Counted from the stretch's first letter, positions 36,594 to 49,253 are shown. The stretch: 64,000 bases of DNA from Pseudisothecium myosuroides (GCA_951799445.1 OX637295.1:23560001-23624000), one strand, 5' to 3'. Notes: a model not told the origin generated them from the letters alone. A program made the numbers and translations.

Positions 36594-38590
36594 CTACTCT
36601 GCAAGGGCACCTGGGGCACTGCCTGAAAAGCCTCCACCTCCACGACCAAATCCACCTCGCCCACCTCGAAACTCAGGCCTGTACTCGCCAGGTGCTCCAC
36701 CTTTGTCTCCGCCAAAGCCACCGTCTCCTCCACGGCCACTGCTCCTGTAACCTTCCCGATCACCATATCGGGGCCTGTCGCCGTCCCTAGGGGGGCCGCG
36801 TGGTGGTCTGTCTCCACCAGGACCTCCCATCGGCCTGCTTGGGGGACGAGCAGACTTCTTCAAAGTCGCAGGCACAATCTCAGAAGGCAGGTTGAGGTAT
36901 GTCCTCAAGTGCTCGATGCCATCATTGGTCAAGTACCTGTAATAATATTGGACAAAATACTATGTGAAGAAAATTCAGGATTTCAATGCAAAATTCTACA
37001 CTACACTTCCTGAAGCAAAACCACGGTGGATTGATCGATAAAGTATATTAGGTCACCCCTAAAACATCTTAGTAACACAATTCAATCAGCTGATTTATGA
37101 CAAGTTGCAGCTTCTTGATCAACACTGCGCCACCGTAAAACCGTAGACAAATGGAATATATTAAAAAACGTATGTATACCACCCCAATATCTGATCAAGT
37201 AGCGGTTTGAGATCGTCTACCAAGAAAACCTCACGACATTCGATGAAGAATTCCTTCGGATACTCTTTCATTTGCCAAAAAGAGAATATAAAAATTCGAC
37301 CAGTCTAATACTATGAACTAAGCCAGTGATCATTTTGAGAGTCCCCAACTTAATGCAGAGAATAGATGCAGGCTATCTTGCGTCACCGTACAAAATCATA
37401 AAAAACCCGTCTCAAACGTATATTGAAACAACAGCTCCAGAGCTTCTCATGGAGAAGAAACAAATAAAAATCATCAGTGATTTCGACAAGTTACAAGCCC
37501 AGGAAAGATGAAAAGCACGTGTCGAAATTAAACCACGAGTCAATTCACTGTACATAGCGACTTAAGAAAATTGTAACTTTTCCCACGATCAAGTCTGTTC
37601 ACGATATGACACTGTAAAGGAAAAAACAAAAGTTCGTAGGCACCGAACATCCATATCCAATATGGCGCTCAGAAGGACAATGGTTGCAAGAAAATTTAGG
37701 GCTTAAAGTGAAGAGGTTGGCTAATTCCGCTCCAGTACCCTAAACCCTAACCCACGCTCTGAGAGGCATTCTCTGAGACAGACCGAAGCGCAACTCCAGA
37801 GAGCTCTACTACTCACAGCAAAACGAAAGAGACCAACTGTATTTACGATATGACACTTTGAAAGGAAAAATCAAAAGTTCTTACGCACCAAAGACCACAT
37901 CCAGTATGGCGCTCAAAATGACTTAAAATGCCAGAAATGTTAGGGTTTAGAGTGAAGAGGCTTGCAAATTTCCACACAAGCACCCCGAACCCTAATCCAC
38001 GCTCGAGCGCCATTTTTCTGAGCCATGCCGTAGCGCGAAGCCAGAAAGCTCCGGCAACCGAAGCATACCAAAAAGTGAACTCACCAGTAGCGCAAATCTA
38101 GCGAGCTCTACTACTCAAAGCAAAACGAAAGAGACCAAGTACGTTTACGATATGACACTTCGAAAGGAAAAAACAAAAGTTCTTACGCACCAAAGACCAC
38201 ATCCAGTACGGCGCTCAAAATGACTTAAAATGCTAGAAATGTTAGGGTTTAGAGTGAAGAGGCTTGCAAATTTCCACACAAGCCCCCCGAACCCTAATCC
38301 CCGCTCGAAGCCATTTTTCTCAGCCATGCCGAAGCGCGAACCCCGAAACCTCCGGCAATCGAAGCAGGCATATCGTTCGACAAGTGGACTCACCAGTAGA
38401 AGTGTCGCCAGGCGAAGCTCTCCTTGACGTACTCCTTGGACTTGAAGCTCTGCATGAGCTTGATGACCTGGAGGTTGGGCACATCGATCTCCGGGTGCTT
38501 GGGGGCATTGAAATCCTTCTTGGCGTACAGCACACCCTCCTTGAAGAGGTACTTGTAAACCTCCACACGGTTCTTCTTCGGAATCAACAT
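36594..38590 (-). CDS. RPS10: Small ribosomal subunit protein eS10, two exons
   Basis: eS10 is a cytosolic 40S component. Exon 1 is 38590-38394 and exon 2 is 36936-36594. The intron has a GTGAGT donor and a TTACAG acceptor and splits a tryptophan codon (TG/G) in the conserved ...AWRHFYW-YLTNDGI segment. The total is 540 nt, 179 aa. Residues 1 to about 95 form the S10/plectin-type domain, starting [33 protein letters not shown] follows, then an R/G-rich tail with [12 protein letters not shown], typical of plant eS10. The start is fixed by the family N-terminus. The 5' leader contains (TGC)n and (GGCGAT)n runs at 38600-38645. The 1457-bp intron holds a triplicated segment. The minus-strand gene lies tail-to-tail with MRE11. 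Confidence 0.95.
37590..38400 (-). repeat. Threefold tandem repeat in eS10 intron 1, with a decoy donor
   Basis: The landmark GATATGACACT occurs at about 37603, 37847 and 38149 (periods about 244 and 302 bp). Each is followed by GGCGCTCA, an AGGGTTTAG-like tract and AACGAAAGAGACCAA. The second and third copies are the most alike. The duplication carries the exon-1 splice donor: ACTGGTGAGT is found at the true site (38393) and again at 38084. Confidence 0.8.
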
Positions 38591-38692
38591 GGTCGCGGCC
38601 TGCTGCTGCTGCTGCTGCTGGCGATGGCGATGGCGATGGCGATGGAGCTTCCGACGACGCGAAGGGGAGCGGAGAACCAGAAACAGAAAGAG

Positions 38693-38723
38693 AAACCCTA
38701 AGTTGCGACTCTGGGCTATTAAA
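38693..38723 (-). promoter_or_regulatory. eS10 promoter motifs: telo-box and site II
   Basis: A telo-box (AAACCCTAA, read on plus) lies at 38693-38701. A site II motif TGGGCT at 38712-38717 overlaps a TATTAAA box. This pairing is typical of plant ribosomal protein gene promoters and sits about 100-130 bases upstream of the start codon. Confidence 0.6.
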
Positions 38724-38787
38724 GGGGGCCCGCTTAGGGCTTCGCTGGTGGCATACGACGCTCATAACGTGGATGAAAGTAGGCACG

Positions 38788-39006
38788 CTAATAATAATGA
38801 TATTTAGTGTTACCTACACAAATGGAATTAAGTATGCTATAAGATCTTATTCTTCATGAATATTTTTACCAACTATTTTTATAGAGATCCTTACCTTCTA
38901 ATAGAATTGATATTCATGTTGTTGGTAAAAATATCCATTGAGGAAAAAAAATTCTAGCATTTTACATCAACAATAATACTAAATGTCATTATTAGTGTCA
39001 TTATTA
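38788..39006. mobile_element. Foldback MITE upstream of eS10
   Basis: CTAATAATAATGATATTTAG at the left pairs with the complement CTAATAATGACATTTAGTAT of the right side. Further in, GAATATTTTTACCAAC pairs with GTTGGTAAAAATATCC. The right end carries an extra GTCATTATTA unit. It lies about 200 bp upstream of the eS10 start. Confidence 0.6.
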
Positions 39007-39293
39007 GTGTAGTAATATTAGAAAGTTTAGGTTTAGATAATTTTTCTTTGGTATTTGATTTTCTACAAGCCACTAGGTTATGAGCTTTTCTATCACTCAA
39101 GTTGATTCAATTAGTGCAAAAGTTTGGATAGTGCAATCTACCCTCTTGCACTAAATTGATGAAATTAATATGGATGAAATTTGGATGAATATAGTCTATT
39201 TTGTACACATTTGAATGAAATTTGGATGGGACCAAATCTTCAATTTGTAGAGATGGAAGTCATACCTTCTGTCATTCAGAAAAAAATAACAAA

Positions 39294-40194
39294 GTAACCC
39301 CTAAAGTCCAAGGCCATTTTTTTGTCAAAAAACACTCAAAACTGCCAATTCTATTGCGTTTATTCTAAGAAAAGAGGAAAAAAAATGTTTTTTTAGAATC
39401 TAACCGTAGGATCTTGTACAAATGTCTCAGCTAATGTGGTAAAAAGTTCATGAATTTTGACCATAGAGATTGGAAGATATTAGCATTCAAAGTTGGGAAA
39501 AAAAAAATTTGAATGTTGGCATACAATTTTAGATAACTTTGACAGCCATTTGTGGAAAAAATTTGCACTACACACTTTTAATTTAAAAATTGTTGTCTTA
39601 AAGGATTGAGTTGAAAGTCTAGGAAAAAAAGTTAAAAAAAAAATACACTTGATTTTCATTCTTTAAAAAAAATTTAGTAGAAGTAAGTCCAAGATTGAAA
39701 GAAAAAACTATATTGTTAATAGCTCTAAGATGGAATTCAAATACAATAATCCCAATGGTGAGATTGTTCTAGCATGCAAACTTAACCCTATTTAATTTAT
39801 TTTTTGAAAAATTGTGAAAATTGCATTCAGAATCAATCCTCTGAGTTATTTTTTCAAGAAGATTGTTCTTAACTTTCTCATTACTAGTCCAAATAGAATG
39901 AATCAAAGCTTCATATGTAGACAAAAATATAGTATTTCAAGAAAAAATTTAATTTAATTTATTTTTAACTTTTTGCAATTTTTTTTGTGTTGCCCACTGA
40001 GTTCAATTTTAGACTTTTTGTGGTATAACTTGTGCTCACAGGCATCAATTGAAATAAAATTATATTCCCACAAAGTTCATCAGTTTTCTATCTTATGAAA
40101 AAGTTTCAAAAAGTTTCACCAAAAATTGAGGTCATAGGAACCGGCCCAAAATTCATTTTGTCCTCCGAGGGATCAATGGGACTTTAGAGGTTAA
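39294..40194. mobile_element. TTAA-family piggyBac-like MITE, 0.9 kb
   Basis: The left end is CCCCTAAAGTCCAAGGCC after GTAA (decayed TTAA). The right end is TGGGACTTTAGAGG followed by TTAA (40191-40194). The interior (AGGATCTTGTAC, GAATGAATCAAAGCTTC) matches other members. It is non-coding. Confidence 0.7.
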
Positions 40195-40566
40195 ATCAAA
40201 ATTCAAATATAAACTACAATAAGAATAGAGAAAATATTTTAAAAAATTGAATGCAAACTAGAATAAGAATTCGAAGAAAGACCAAATGAAAATAGATATG
40301 TCATGACTTATAGAATAATGATTTTTGCATGAGGATGTATTCAAATTTATAAAAAAACTATAGCTATTAAATCCAACAAAATAATCCGATCTTCCATAAA
40401 TTATACCATTTAGGCTTAAAGCTAAATCAAAGAAGTGAAGAAATTTTGTGATTTTTAGCGCAACGAAGCAAGAGAAGTTGGTTGCAACTAGAGAGCAAAG
40501 TCTTTCAATTTGCATAGAGATATTAACAATATGTTATCTTAAATTCGACCTTGATAGGGCAATGCT

Positions 40567-40722
40567 TTATTTTTCAAATAGAGGTTTTGATAATGGCCAC
40601 ACGATGCCTTTCCCAAGCCTTTTAAGCAACTGCTCCTCCTTCACCATCTTTGCAAACTTTGTGGTGTGGCTATGGTCAAGAATAATTATGTCTTCATCCG
40701 TCACAAGCACCACTTGTTGGAT
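40567..40722 (-). pseudogene. Unrecognised gene fragment, 51-codon frame without ATG
   Basis: A minus-strand frame encodes a protein-like stretch including VVLVTDEDIIILDHSHTTKF and KMVKEEQLLKRLGKGIVWP before a stop. It is preceded by TTTTCTTTACTAG, a good splice-acceptor sequence, but also by an in-frame TAG, and it has no start codon. Residue composition looks like a real globular protein. I do not recognise the family. It may be one exon of a dead or captured gene. Confidence 0.3.
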
Positions 40723-40913
40723 CTAGTAAAGAAAATTAGAGTCCACATTGTTGGATCCTTCCAAGATTGAATGCTTGGTGTTGCAGTCAAGGGAGTTAGA
40801 GACCCAACTATGAGACTTTACTTCTATGATGGCATTGAAATCTAAAGAATGAAAAAAGACTACTAGCTAACTCTTGCCAAAGGGTCCAAGGCCAAGTTAA
40901 ATCTTGCTCCTAA

Positions 40914-41177
40914 GAGGATCATGGGAGGACAATAGAACTAGCTAGTACTTCAAGTGGTCCAAAGGTTGCCCAATTTTTTCTTAGGTTGTATGTGCCTGTA
41001 CTCAAGGAAGATGGCTTCACAAAAATAACTATACATGCTCTTGGTAGCTTGGGTTGTCGTTGGCCCACTTGCAAGACGTTTGAGTTATTGAGGCAATTAA
41101 TTCAAGCATATGAGACAAGTAAATACATGGCTTTCTACACAATTATGGAACAACTATACAAAATGCTAAAGAGTTAG
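40914..41177 (+). pseudogene. Possible glycolate oxidase-like gene fragment
   Basis: An open plus-strand frame without ATG reads ELASTSSGPKVAQFFLRLYV, then VLKEDGFTKITI. This resembles the AST-GP--FFQLYV and AGFKAIALTVD region of plant (S)-2-hydroxy-acid (glycolate) oxidases. Downstream similarity fades (LGCRWPTCKTFE) and the segment covers only a small part of a protein of about 370 residues. It is best read as a decayed or captured fragment. The assignment is by eye and tentative. Confidence 0.3.
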
Positions 41178-42611
41178 GTAAAGAGCCTAGAATTGATTTA
41201 ATATATGTTTTGAAACTAAGAATCATATATTCAATCCTTAATTGTGTGAATTGTTCAAGTGCAAATGGATTATATAACATTCTTAAATCCTTGGGAAGGA
41301 TCCTTTTGGCTTTTGGTATCTTTAAAAATAAGAAATTTTAAATAATTTAATAATGAGATTCTTGTACCCTCATTGTAACCTATAAATTGTGATAGGTATC
41401 TAAAAAGAAGGATATCCCTTCTTCTTTAAATTTTGCAAGGGTTGAAAAATTGTTAGTTAAAAATGTTAAATAAGGCCCATACCAAAGTCATGTACGTAAT
41501 TGTTGCAAAAGTTCAAAATGATTATTATTTCTCCATAACAAGTTAGAGGAATGAAATCATCTTTACATGAAGATGTTTGATTTCAAATTATACTCATGAA
41601 CTAATTGTTTATGGTGAAATCATTTGATATTGTTGTTTTCAATATGACTTGAGACAAATGTTTCAAGATCAATGGCAAATATCAAAATAGCATTTACAGT
41701 ATGATTTTTTAATTAACTTACTCAAGTGTATCTTCTCAAATTTGTAGAATGCACCCTTGCCTATTGGAAGATCAATATATTTAGACTTCAAAAACTAGGT
41801 CTTTCAAGCCTTTTATGCAAGTAAGTTTTGTCGTTTAAGAATTTTAGAGAAATATACATGTGCACCGTAACTTATGCATTTTAGTTAGACGGTTGGAAAA
41901 TGAATTGAGAATATATGAAGAAAATTTTGATCAATTTTTTCTTCGTATTTAGCATTTAAAAAATTATAAAGGTGAAGGTGGTACTCTAGTACATAATGAA
42001 ATGAAAACTAAATTGTTAATAATTTTGACAAGAAACTGAGAGTTGTCAATGCCAATGATGAGAATATTCTAGTGATCAATACATATCATATGCAAGATTT
42101 TACTTTTATTTGGGAATTTTATAACTGAAATTTTGTAAATTTCGTGAGTTTAATGAGTTTTTATATGAGTTTTTATATTTTTCCTATCTTCATTGCCCAC
42201 AAAATCCAAGTTTTTATAATTTTCATCTCATTACTTGTCCAAAATAGAATGGTTCAAAGGTTTTGTGTTGGTATCAAATAAAATTAGTTAATACTCTTAT
42301 AAAGAATATTTTTAGTTGCCGCATTGAGTCATTGACATTGAAATTCAAAAATGATAAAAAATTTTGCAATATTTATCAAATGACATGAAACCGGGCATGA
42401 AACAAAGCTTTATACACATAGTAAGTATGATGATTAGAACCTCTATTAAGAGTTTCATGAAGACATATTAAAATATGAAGGCAATTGGGCCTTTCGAATT
42501 CTCAAAACCCAATGTAGTTTCCCTAGTTGTTTAGGATTTAAATAAATAGCATAATGTAGAATGGAAGTTTCCAAAAATTGTCCATTGTTCACCTTGAAAT
42601 GTTCAAGGGGT

Positions 42612-42940
42612 CTCCATCTCAAACTTAAGGAAGGACAATTTTTTAACAGATATCGTACTGATTCAGTGGCTTCATACATGCGTACTATAATCATACATAT
42701 TACGTGTATTTAGACGCATTGAATCAATGTCGTTAAATTTTTTTCTTAAAAGCGTACGATTTATGTACTTTAATTATATAAATGTGGTATCAAAAATGCA
42801 CCTAAATTGTACTAATAATAGTATGAGAATCATACGTTATTGATATTCATTGTTTTTGCAGTGATTCAGTGCATCCAAATACACGTAATATGTACGATTA
42901 TGGTACGCAGGTATGAAGTCACTAAGTTTGAGATGTCTTC
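42612..42940. repeat. Diverged foldback element related to 3328-3690
   Basis: It shares GCGTACGATTTATGTACTTTA, TTATTGATATTCATTGTTTT and GTGATTCAGTGCAT-like text with the hairpin at 3328. Outer ends CATCTCAAACTTA and complement are 329 bp apart. The arms have many mismatches, so it is older. Confidence 0.65.
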
Positions 42941-43231
42941 TTTCCAAAATCATTGAGAAATGCAAATCCATTAGTAGTAAGTAGTGAGCAATGACCAATA
43001 TTTAATTTTTTTGAAAAAAGGTGGATAATATAATACCTATAACTATGGATTTTTATGAAGTCAAATTATGGTTTGCTTATGTGATTTTGTTTTGGCCCTC
43101 TATTTCTATGGAAGAATGTAGTCAAAGACTTAGGAATTCAAGAACCATATATTAGACTCTATTCACTAAATAATATGTAGGATGTAGGAAAGGCTTATTG
43201 AAATGAATATGTTGATGAATATTGGCTACCC

Positions 43232-44074
43232 TTAACCCCTAAAGGACCATTGTTCCTTTGGAAGACAAACTGGATTTTGGACAGGTATCTACAGGCTGAA
43301 ATTTTTTCATTATTTTTTGAAGATAGAAAAACTTATTAGCTTTATAGGAATATAAGTTTTTTTCAACTGGTGCCCTGTTACAAAAGTTATGCCCAAATAA
43401 GCTCAAAATAGGGGAGATTGGGCAACAAAAAAGACATAAATTTTATTTTTTTCATAAATTATATATTTGTTTACATAGAAATCTTTGATTCATTTCGTTT
43501 GGATAAGTGATGTGAAAATGATGGACAATCTTGTTTTGGAGGCAATTAGAGCATCTTTTTGGGAAAATAACTTGTAGAAATCTCAAATAGTCTGTTTGAC
43601 TTATTTGTTGTTTCCCTTAGGTGCACATATATGGCTCATACAACTTGTACCTATTGCATATCTTTCTATGTACACTTTGGTGACTTCATAACATGATCAT
43701 GTATATGTAGAAACCTCCATAAATTCTGCATGCATCCGTATTTTCCAAATTGATTTCATATTCTTTAAAAACAAGCAACTACATAATGAGAGATTCTATT
43801 CCTATATCATGTGCCTACCTTTAAGTTAGATAGTTGGTCAAAGTCTTACAAGATATCTTTTATCAATGCAAAGCCTCTTCCCTTTCTAGTCAGAGTGAAT
43901 AAAGTATATTATCAATTGACCTACAATCAACACTAGTTACAATTGAGGATAGTTATTATTATCAAACATGAATTATTTTTATGGCGTCTTACTAGCAATT
44001 GAAAGAGGATTCCATACACTTTAACACGATATGAAAAAGTTATGAATTGTTTAGGCCCTAGCTTTAGGGGTAAT
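43232..44074. mobile_element. TTAA-family piggyBac-like MITE, about 0.84 kb
   Basis: TTAA (43232-43235) is followed by CCCCTAAAGGACCATTGTTC. The right end is CCCTAGCTTTAGGGG followed by TAAT, a decayed TTAA. The left half matches the element at 6649 (TTAGCTTTATAGGAATATAAG). Confidence 0.6.
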
Positions 44075-45990
44075 CTAAACCAATACTAAGCATTTATAAA
44101 CTCTCATGTTTTCACTTTATATTGTACATTTTGTGTACTCAATAGTGACATATCCGACTATCAATTTCAACATTAATTAAATAAAAATCAAAAGTTGATT
44201 TTTTTGAAAATTACTCTTAGGGGAGTTGGAAAACAAATAATTAAATGCTACAAATGCCTAAATATTAAAAAATGGGCCAAACAGCAAAATTCGAAGTCAC
44301 TTAATAGTTTAATAGTGAAAAATAATTTAGTAGTTTAATTTTTATTAAAGTACTATATGTACCATCAAATACCAAGATATTTTTGTTTGGTAATATGAAG
44401 AGCTAACTTCATTGATATGTTGAAAGTTGATGGGATTGAAGGGTCAAATCACACTCAAAGGTACCGAAAAAGGGTCAAGCTCACTGAAATCTGTAACTTC
44501 TTTCTAGCTATTGTTTTTCAAAGGTAATTCATTAATTAAAGGTAGTCTAATTCTTTTTGACTAGTATTTTAAGTCTTGTTAAGATTCCTATTTTTTTATT
44601 CATCATAAAATCAAAAATTCTTTATTAGAGGTCCAATTGAAGTTCCAATGTCAACTTGTCAGTTTTTTCAATGGACAAAAAGGAGTCTAATTTCTAATGA
44701 ATAATAATGTGATTGAATCCAAAAAAATCATATGTATATATAATCATATGATATAGTAGAGAAGGAATCTTTTTCTATAATTGGAATAATTTCTATTTCC
44801 TATAATATTTAGAAGTAAAAATACGTGAATGTCCTTAAGTTTTCAATATATAAAATAATCCAAATGGTGATCGTGTCAAAATAAAAAATGTATATATTAT
44901 TCACGTCAAGGGCACTACGTAAGCTATTTTTGGAAATGAATGTTTAATTTTGTTTTCACAATAAATCAATAATTTGTCAATAATCAATTAATTATATTAT
45001 TTTGTGTTCAAGATTTAATCACTAAAAATCCTTCTTAATAGTTGTATGCTTGAAAAGTGTAAAAAATTTGGATAAAAATATCCTTTTCAAGTGCTATATT
45101 GTAAAAAAACACTAAATTTAGCCTGAAAATTGGTGATTTACTTCTTTTTAAGGATTTTACCAATAAATTTTTTTCTCCGACTCATTAAAGAGGCTTATTG
45201 CAATACTATTCATTCATAAATTTTAAAAAAATGACAACATCAAAGTAATTTATAGCTTTAAAAGTTTAGAGAAGGACTCTATACCTAGTCCTACAAAATA
45301 ATCCCAATGGTACCTTTAAGTGTGGTTTGACCCTGAAGGTCCTTCTCATAGTGAAGTTCATTATTCTTCATCAATCCTTGGAGGTTTGGGGATCTATTGG
45401 AAGTAAGGTGGGAGTCCAGAGAAAAACAAAATAATTATGTTCACAACAAAACCTTAGACCTCATTTAAGTATTGTAAATCATTTTTTCTCAAAATTTGGT
45501 CAACTAAGAAAATATATTAAATCAAGTTAAGTTTCATATTCAAAAATCCATTTATGATTTGGAGTCTCTAATAGAAAGTTATTGTGGTCTAAAGTTTAGT
45601 TGTGAAAACAATTAATGCATTATTTTGACTTGACTATGAAGTCTAAATGGTTGAACTCTTTCATATTTTAATTTACATATATCCCACATGGATTATTGTA
45701 CCTCTTACCTCTCCACTTCTATAAAACACTTGCCTTCTCTCTTCAAATCAAACATGAAGAGGCTTGTGAATAGATAGATAGATAGATAGAAACTCCGGTC
45801 TTCGTAGAATTTTTGGCGTGAATGGCTTGTGAATATATGGAGGGCATAGAGGTACAAACAAAGTGGCCACACTTGAATTTTGAAAAATAAAAAATTTTAC
45901 TAATTTTGAAACTACTTGCCAAACCACTTTCCCAAATGAATTAATTATTTGGCATGAAATGTTGATCCTCATAGCCAAGTACGGTATGTA
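44075..45990. other. AT-rich intergenic
   Basis: No gene or bounded element is seen. A (TAGA)n microsatellite of five units lies at about 45770-45790. Confidence 0.4.
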
Positions 45991-48900
45991 TTTTTTTGTG
46001 ATAGTTTTTGGTCCAAATGTCGGTGTTGTATTTTGGGCAGTGTTGATAAATTGTGGGTGATTTCAGAGAGTCAAAAGTGTGGCATTCAAGTACCGAGAGC
46101 TCTCATAACTAGGACCAGTAAAGATTTGAGGTTTCCACATACCTACTCACTGAAAGCTGTCATTTTCACGAATGTGAGGTTCTGTAAGTTTCTGATAACT
46201 ACGCCTACTGAATTCAGTCCACACTTTGCGTCAAGCGTCGCTTTGCATGGACTTGCAAGAAGATCAGGATGATCATATGTAGCATTTCTTCTTCATTATC
46301 TACACTACAGCACCGACCGTCAGTAGTTAATAGTACTCTAACAAGAAATTCTCTCTAGCCTCGCAACTGGCCGGGCTTGAGCACAAACAAAAGGGTCTGG
46401 CTGTGGTTTCCATCCGTGAGGTCAGTTCACTCGATCAGCTGAACACAAGTGGGAGCAGGTGCTTACATTGAGACGGTTTTCACGACATTATTTTTGTAAT
46501 AATAATGTCGTTTCAACTGTCTGCAGCTTACAATGACACGGATCAAGATTATGTATGACAATGTTGCCTCGGCATATATAATGTCGCAACGACCATTCAA
46601 TTCTAAGTATTGTTCGAAGTTGCTCTCCCCACTTGTGACAGCAGTAGGGTTTCTCTAAGATTCTCCATGTTAGAAGGACGTGGGTCCTAAAAAACTTGGA
46701 AGTTGGCGTGGCAACTTGGAGGCCCTCCAGGCTCCAGCCCATTTCTAGAGAAAAACAGACTCTTTTTGAGATCAGTGTGAGTTCTGAGTTTGCGTGCCAC
46801 CCCTACTTGTAGGTAGGTAATGAAAACCCATTCCCACTACTGGAACTTTGAAGGGTTGGAGCAGAGCTTAAGCCTCCAGTTCAAGCTTTGAGAAGGAAGA
46901 ATTTAATCTCTCAAAGCAAAGTAGGGTTTCTGAGGGACCAACGTCATAATTTGAAGCACAAACATCTGTCCCGGTTTTAAAACATATACACATTGGGTGC
47001 AAGCTCGCACGACTAGCGGGGGACATTTACGCAAAGTTTACATTCAAAGTTTACGTTCACTAGGAGATTGTCTCGTGTTCCAGGATTGACATTCCGGTTT
47101 TACATTGTTCTCAGAATTGAAAATTTCTCCTTGTCCTCTAGTCCTTGATTCACCCCTTGTCAGTGCAAAATCATCTGGAAATTACCGATGTTCTGTAAGA
47201 TAACAAAGGACAATCTCATTATGAACTTGAACCATTGAACAGGAGATTCAATATGAGCTAACAGGAAACTGTGGAGTCTGGCGTTCTTCGTCAAGAACTG
47301 ACGACCGATATTACTCCTGGATTTAGTTGCTACCTGGACATGTCGCATGTCTGGAACAAGCTCTTAAGAATACTCTTGAACCCCAATTGGGGTCTGGACT
47401 TGCAAGCACGTCTGCATCGAAACAAGAAACAGGCTCCAACTACTGTAGCTCTAATCCTATCATCTAGTGTAAGACCCAACACTAGCAATTAAACAGCGAC
47501 AACAATGACTGTTGTACTTACCACTAGAGCCACTACATAGTGCCCCGCGCGAGGGGCGGAGAACCCCTTTACAGTAGTTTCTTTCGTCGACCACGCTAGC
47601 TAGCTTGCTTCTCGCCCCCACCCAGCGTGTTTTTTTTGGGAAGAGTACCTGCCACAAGCCTAGTTCCGAAAAAAAAGAGCTCAAAAGAGCCGGCAAAGTT
47701 TCCTGTGTGGGAGTCGGTTGCTCCAATGATGACTGGTGCCCACGCGATCACACATGGCTCAGAGCTACTCTTCCGGCGCCTCTTGGCTGGTGGATCCTTC
47801 CGGTGATGAACAACATCCACTGGAGCCTCATCCGCTACCCACAATCAAGCAATTCTTTAGCCCGGTTTTCATCTGGGTTTCCGCTCTTGTCGTTTGCTTT
47901 CTGTCGCGGCTGCAGCTATTATTGAAATTGGAGCTCCGTCCGCCAGGCATGGACAACTCTCAGGTAGAAAGGAATGTCAACAACCTATCATGCGTAAGTG
48001 TCGACTGAGGAACTGTCGAAATTGAATTTCCACGTCAAGTTTTAAGAGGTCCACGTCACTTCGATCCCATCACAAGATGCCATGTGCTGTGTGCCACTAT
48101 TCGACAGAAACTAGCGAATCTGATCCTCACGTAGGGTGTGGTTCTCTTCCCCTTGGTTCACTGATGAGCTCCTTTCTTTGCTTTCCTTTCGTTGCCAACC
48201 GGCAGGCCACAGACGTGCTTGCATGATAACTTGCACTGAGTACTAAGGTAGAAGGCTCATAAACCGACCATTTAAGGACTGCTCTGCCTTTTTCATGTAT
48301 TTCCTTGGATGGGAATATTTTTAGCTCATTTTTCAGACATGGAGAAGTTGATGAGGAATCTAACCCAAGTCGTTTCGTATTTTTTCGAGCATTTTTGAAT
48401 TACTTATGAATTTTCAAACAAGTTGGGTCATAGGTCCCTATTTGTGACCCTAGGTCTTTCATAAATGGTTCACTTGCAATTCTAAATAAAAATGGGGAAA
48501 GCAAAGAGAGTGATTGGCTCTTGCAATTAATAAGTCTTTTTTCCTTGGTTCATTCAATGACTATAGTAGTCCATTTCAGAACCAACTCATGTCCATTTCA
48601 CAGCCATTTATAGGGGCCATTCTTAATGCCCGAACTGTTCTTGAACCTTCTACCTTACTTGCAGCTTTCTACCGTTTTGTATGCGCTAGTATACCTCTCT
48701 TTCGACCGTATTGTATGCGCCACTGCGCCAGGGACGTCGTGAACTGATCCGTTTCTAAATCTAGATGCTGGAGCTGCCGTCAATGCGTCATGTATGGTGG
48801 AAGAGTGCACCGGGAGAGTAACGGAACCCCATTTTTAGTCCCTGCTGCTTACGCTCCGCTCATCATCAGCTTGCTGGATTGGTTGAGCTTTGATGTTGCT

Positions 48901-49000
48901 GGAGAGGGCTAGAGTTGATCGGGAAATACCGGCGGCCAGTTCAAAGTTAGCCGGTGGAATTGGGAAAAAGAACCGGGTGCATTTTGAAAAGAAAAAGATG
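45991..49000. other. GC-elevated island of unknown function
   Basis: Composition rises clearly above the flanks. Short frames exist on both strands, for example 46033-46272 and 47271-47492 (plus) and 47460-47726 (minus). None is recognisable. A small hairpin (CACGACATTATT..AATAATGTCGT) lies at about 46479-46515. A possible first exon is described separately. The island may hold an unrecognised gene, a lncRNA or an old gene-rich insertion. Confidence 0.35.
47736..47993 (+). CDS. Candidate first exon of an unknown membrane protein
   Basis: From ATG at 47736 an 86-codon frame (MPTRSHMAQSYSSG...) ends in TGC directly before GTAAGT, a consensus splice donor, in phase 0. Residues about 40-65 (FFSPVFIWVSALVVCFL...) would form one membrane helix, preceded by an acidic and proline-rich segment. 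No second exon or family could be identified. It may equally be a chance frame, since the minus strand is also open over part of it. Confidence 0.2.
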
Positions 49001-49094
49001 CAAAATTGGAAGGAAATTGGTAGGGCTAGAAATCAACAGGTGTCCTCAAAATGAAAGATATTTTATTTGCCTCCTTCTAACACTTAGCAGATTT

Positions 49095-49253
49095 CACTAG
49101 TTACAAGAAAACAAGGGTATAAAGAGCTTGTTCACAATGACTAGAAGCACAATAATGACTGCAAAATGATTGTTTTGCTGTCATTGTGGACAAGAAATGA
49201 CAAGTACAGTCATTGTGGACAAGCCGTGTTTTTACTCTTGTTTTCTTGTAGTG
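49095..49253. mobile_element. CACTA-type MITE, 159 bp
   Basis: The left end is CACTAGTTACAAGAAAACAAG. The complement of the right end is CACTACAAGAAAACAAGAG, the classic plant CACTA terminus. Subterminal CTTGTTCACAATGAC and its complement-type repeat (CATTGTGGACAAG, twice) follow. The flanking 3 bp are TTT and TTC, so the duplication is imperfect. Confidence 0.7.

Larger units (their letters stand above)
40195..42611. other. Intergenic with protein-like gene fragments at 40.57-41.18 kb
   Basis: AT-rich sequence surrounds a small block (40570-41180) with codon-like structure, described in separate entries. From 41180 to 42611 I see no gene or bounded repeat. Confidence 0.4.

Noticed and set aside
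36419..36817. 132-codon minus-strand frame and its plus-strand neighbour over eS10 exon 2
   Set aside because: Both are other-frame readings of the R/G-rich eS10 tail.
38145..38786. 213-codon minus-strand frame over eS10 exon 1
   Set aside because: It is a shifted reading through the eS10 leader, exon 1 and intron. The conserved eS10 protein lies in another frame.
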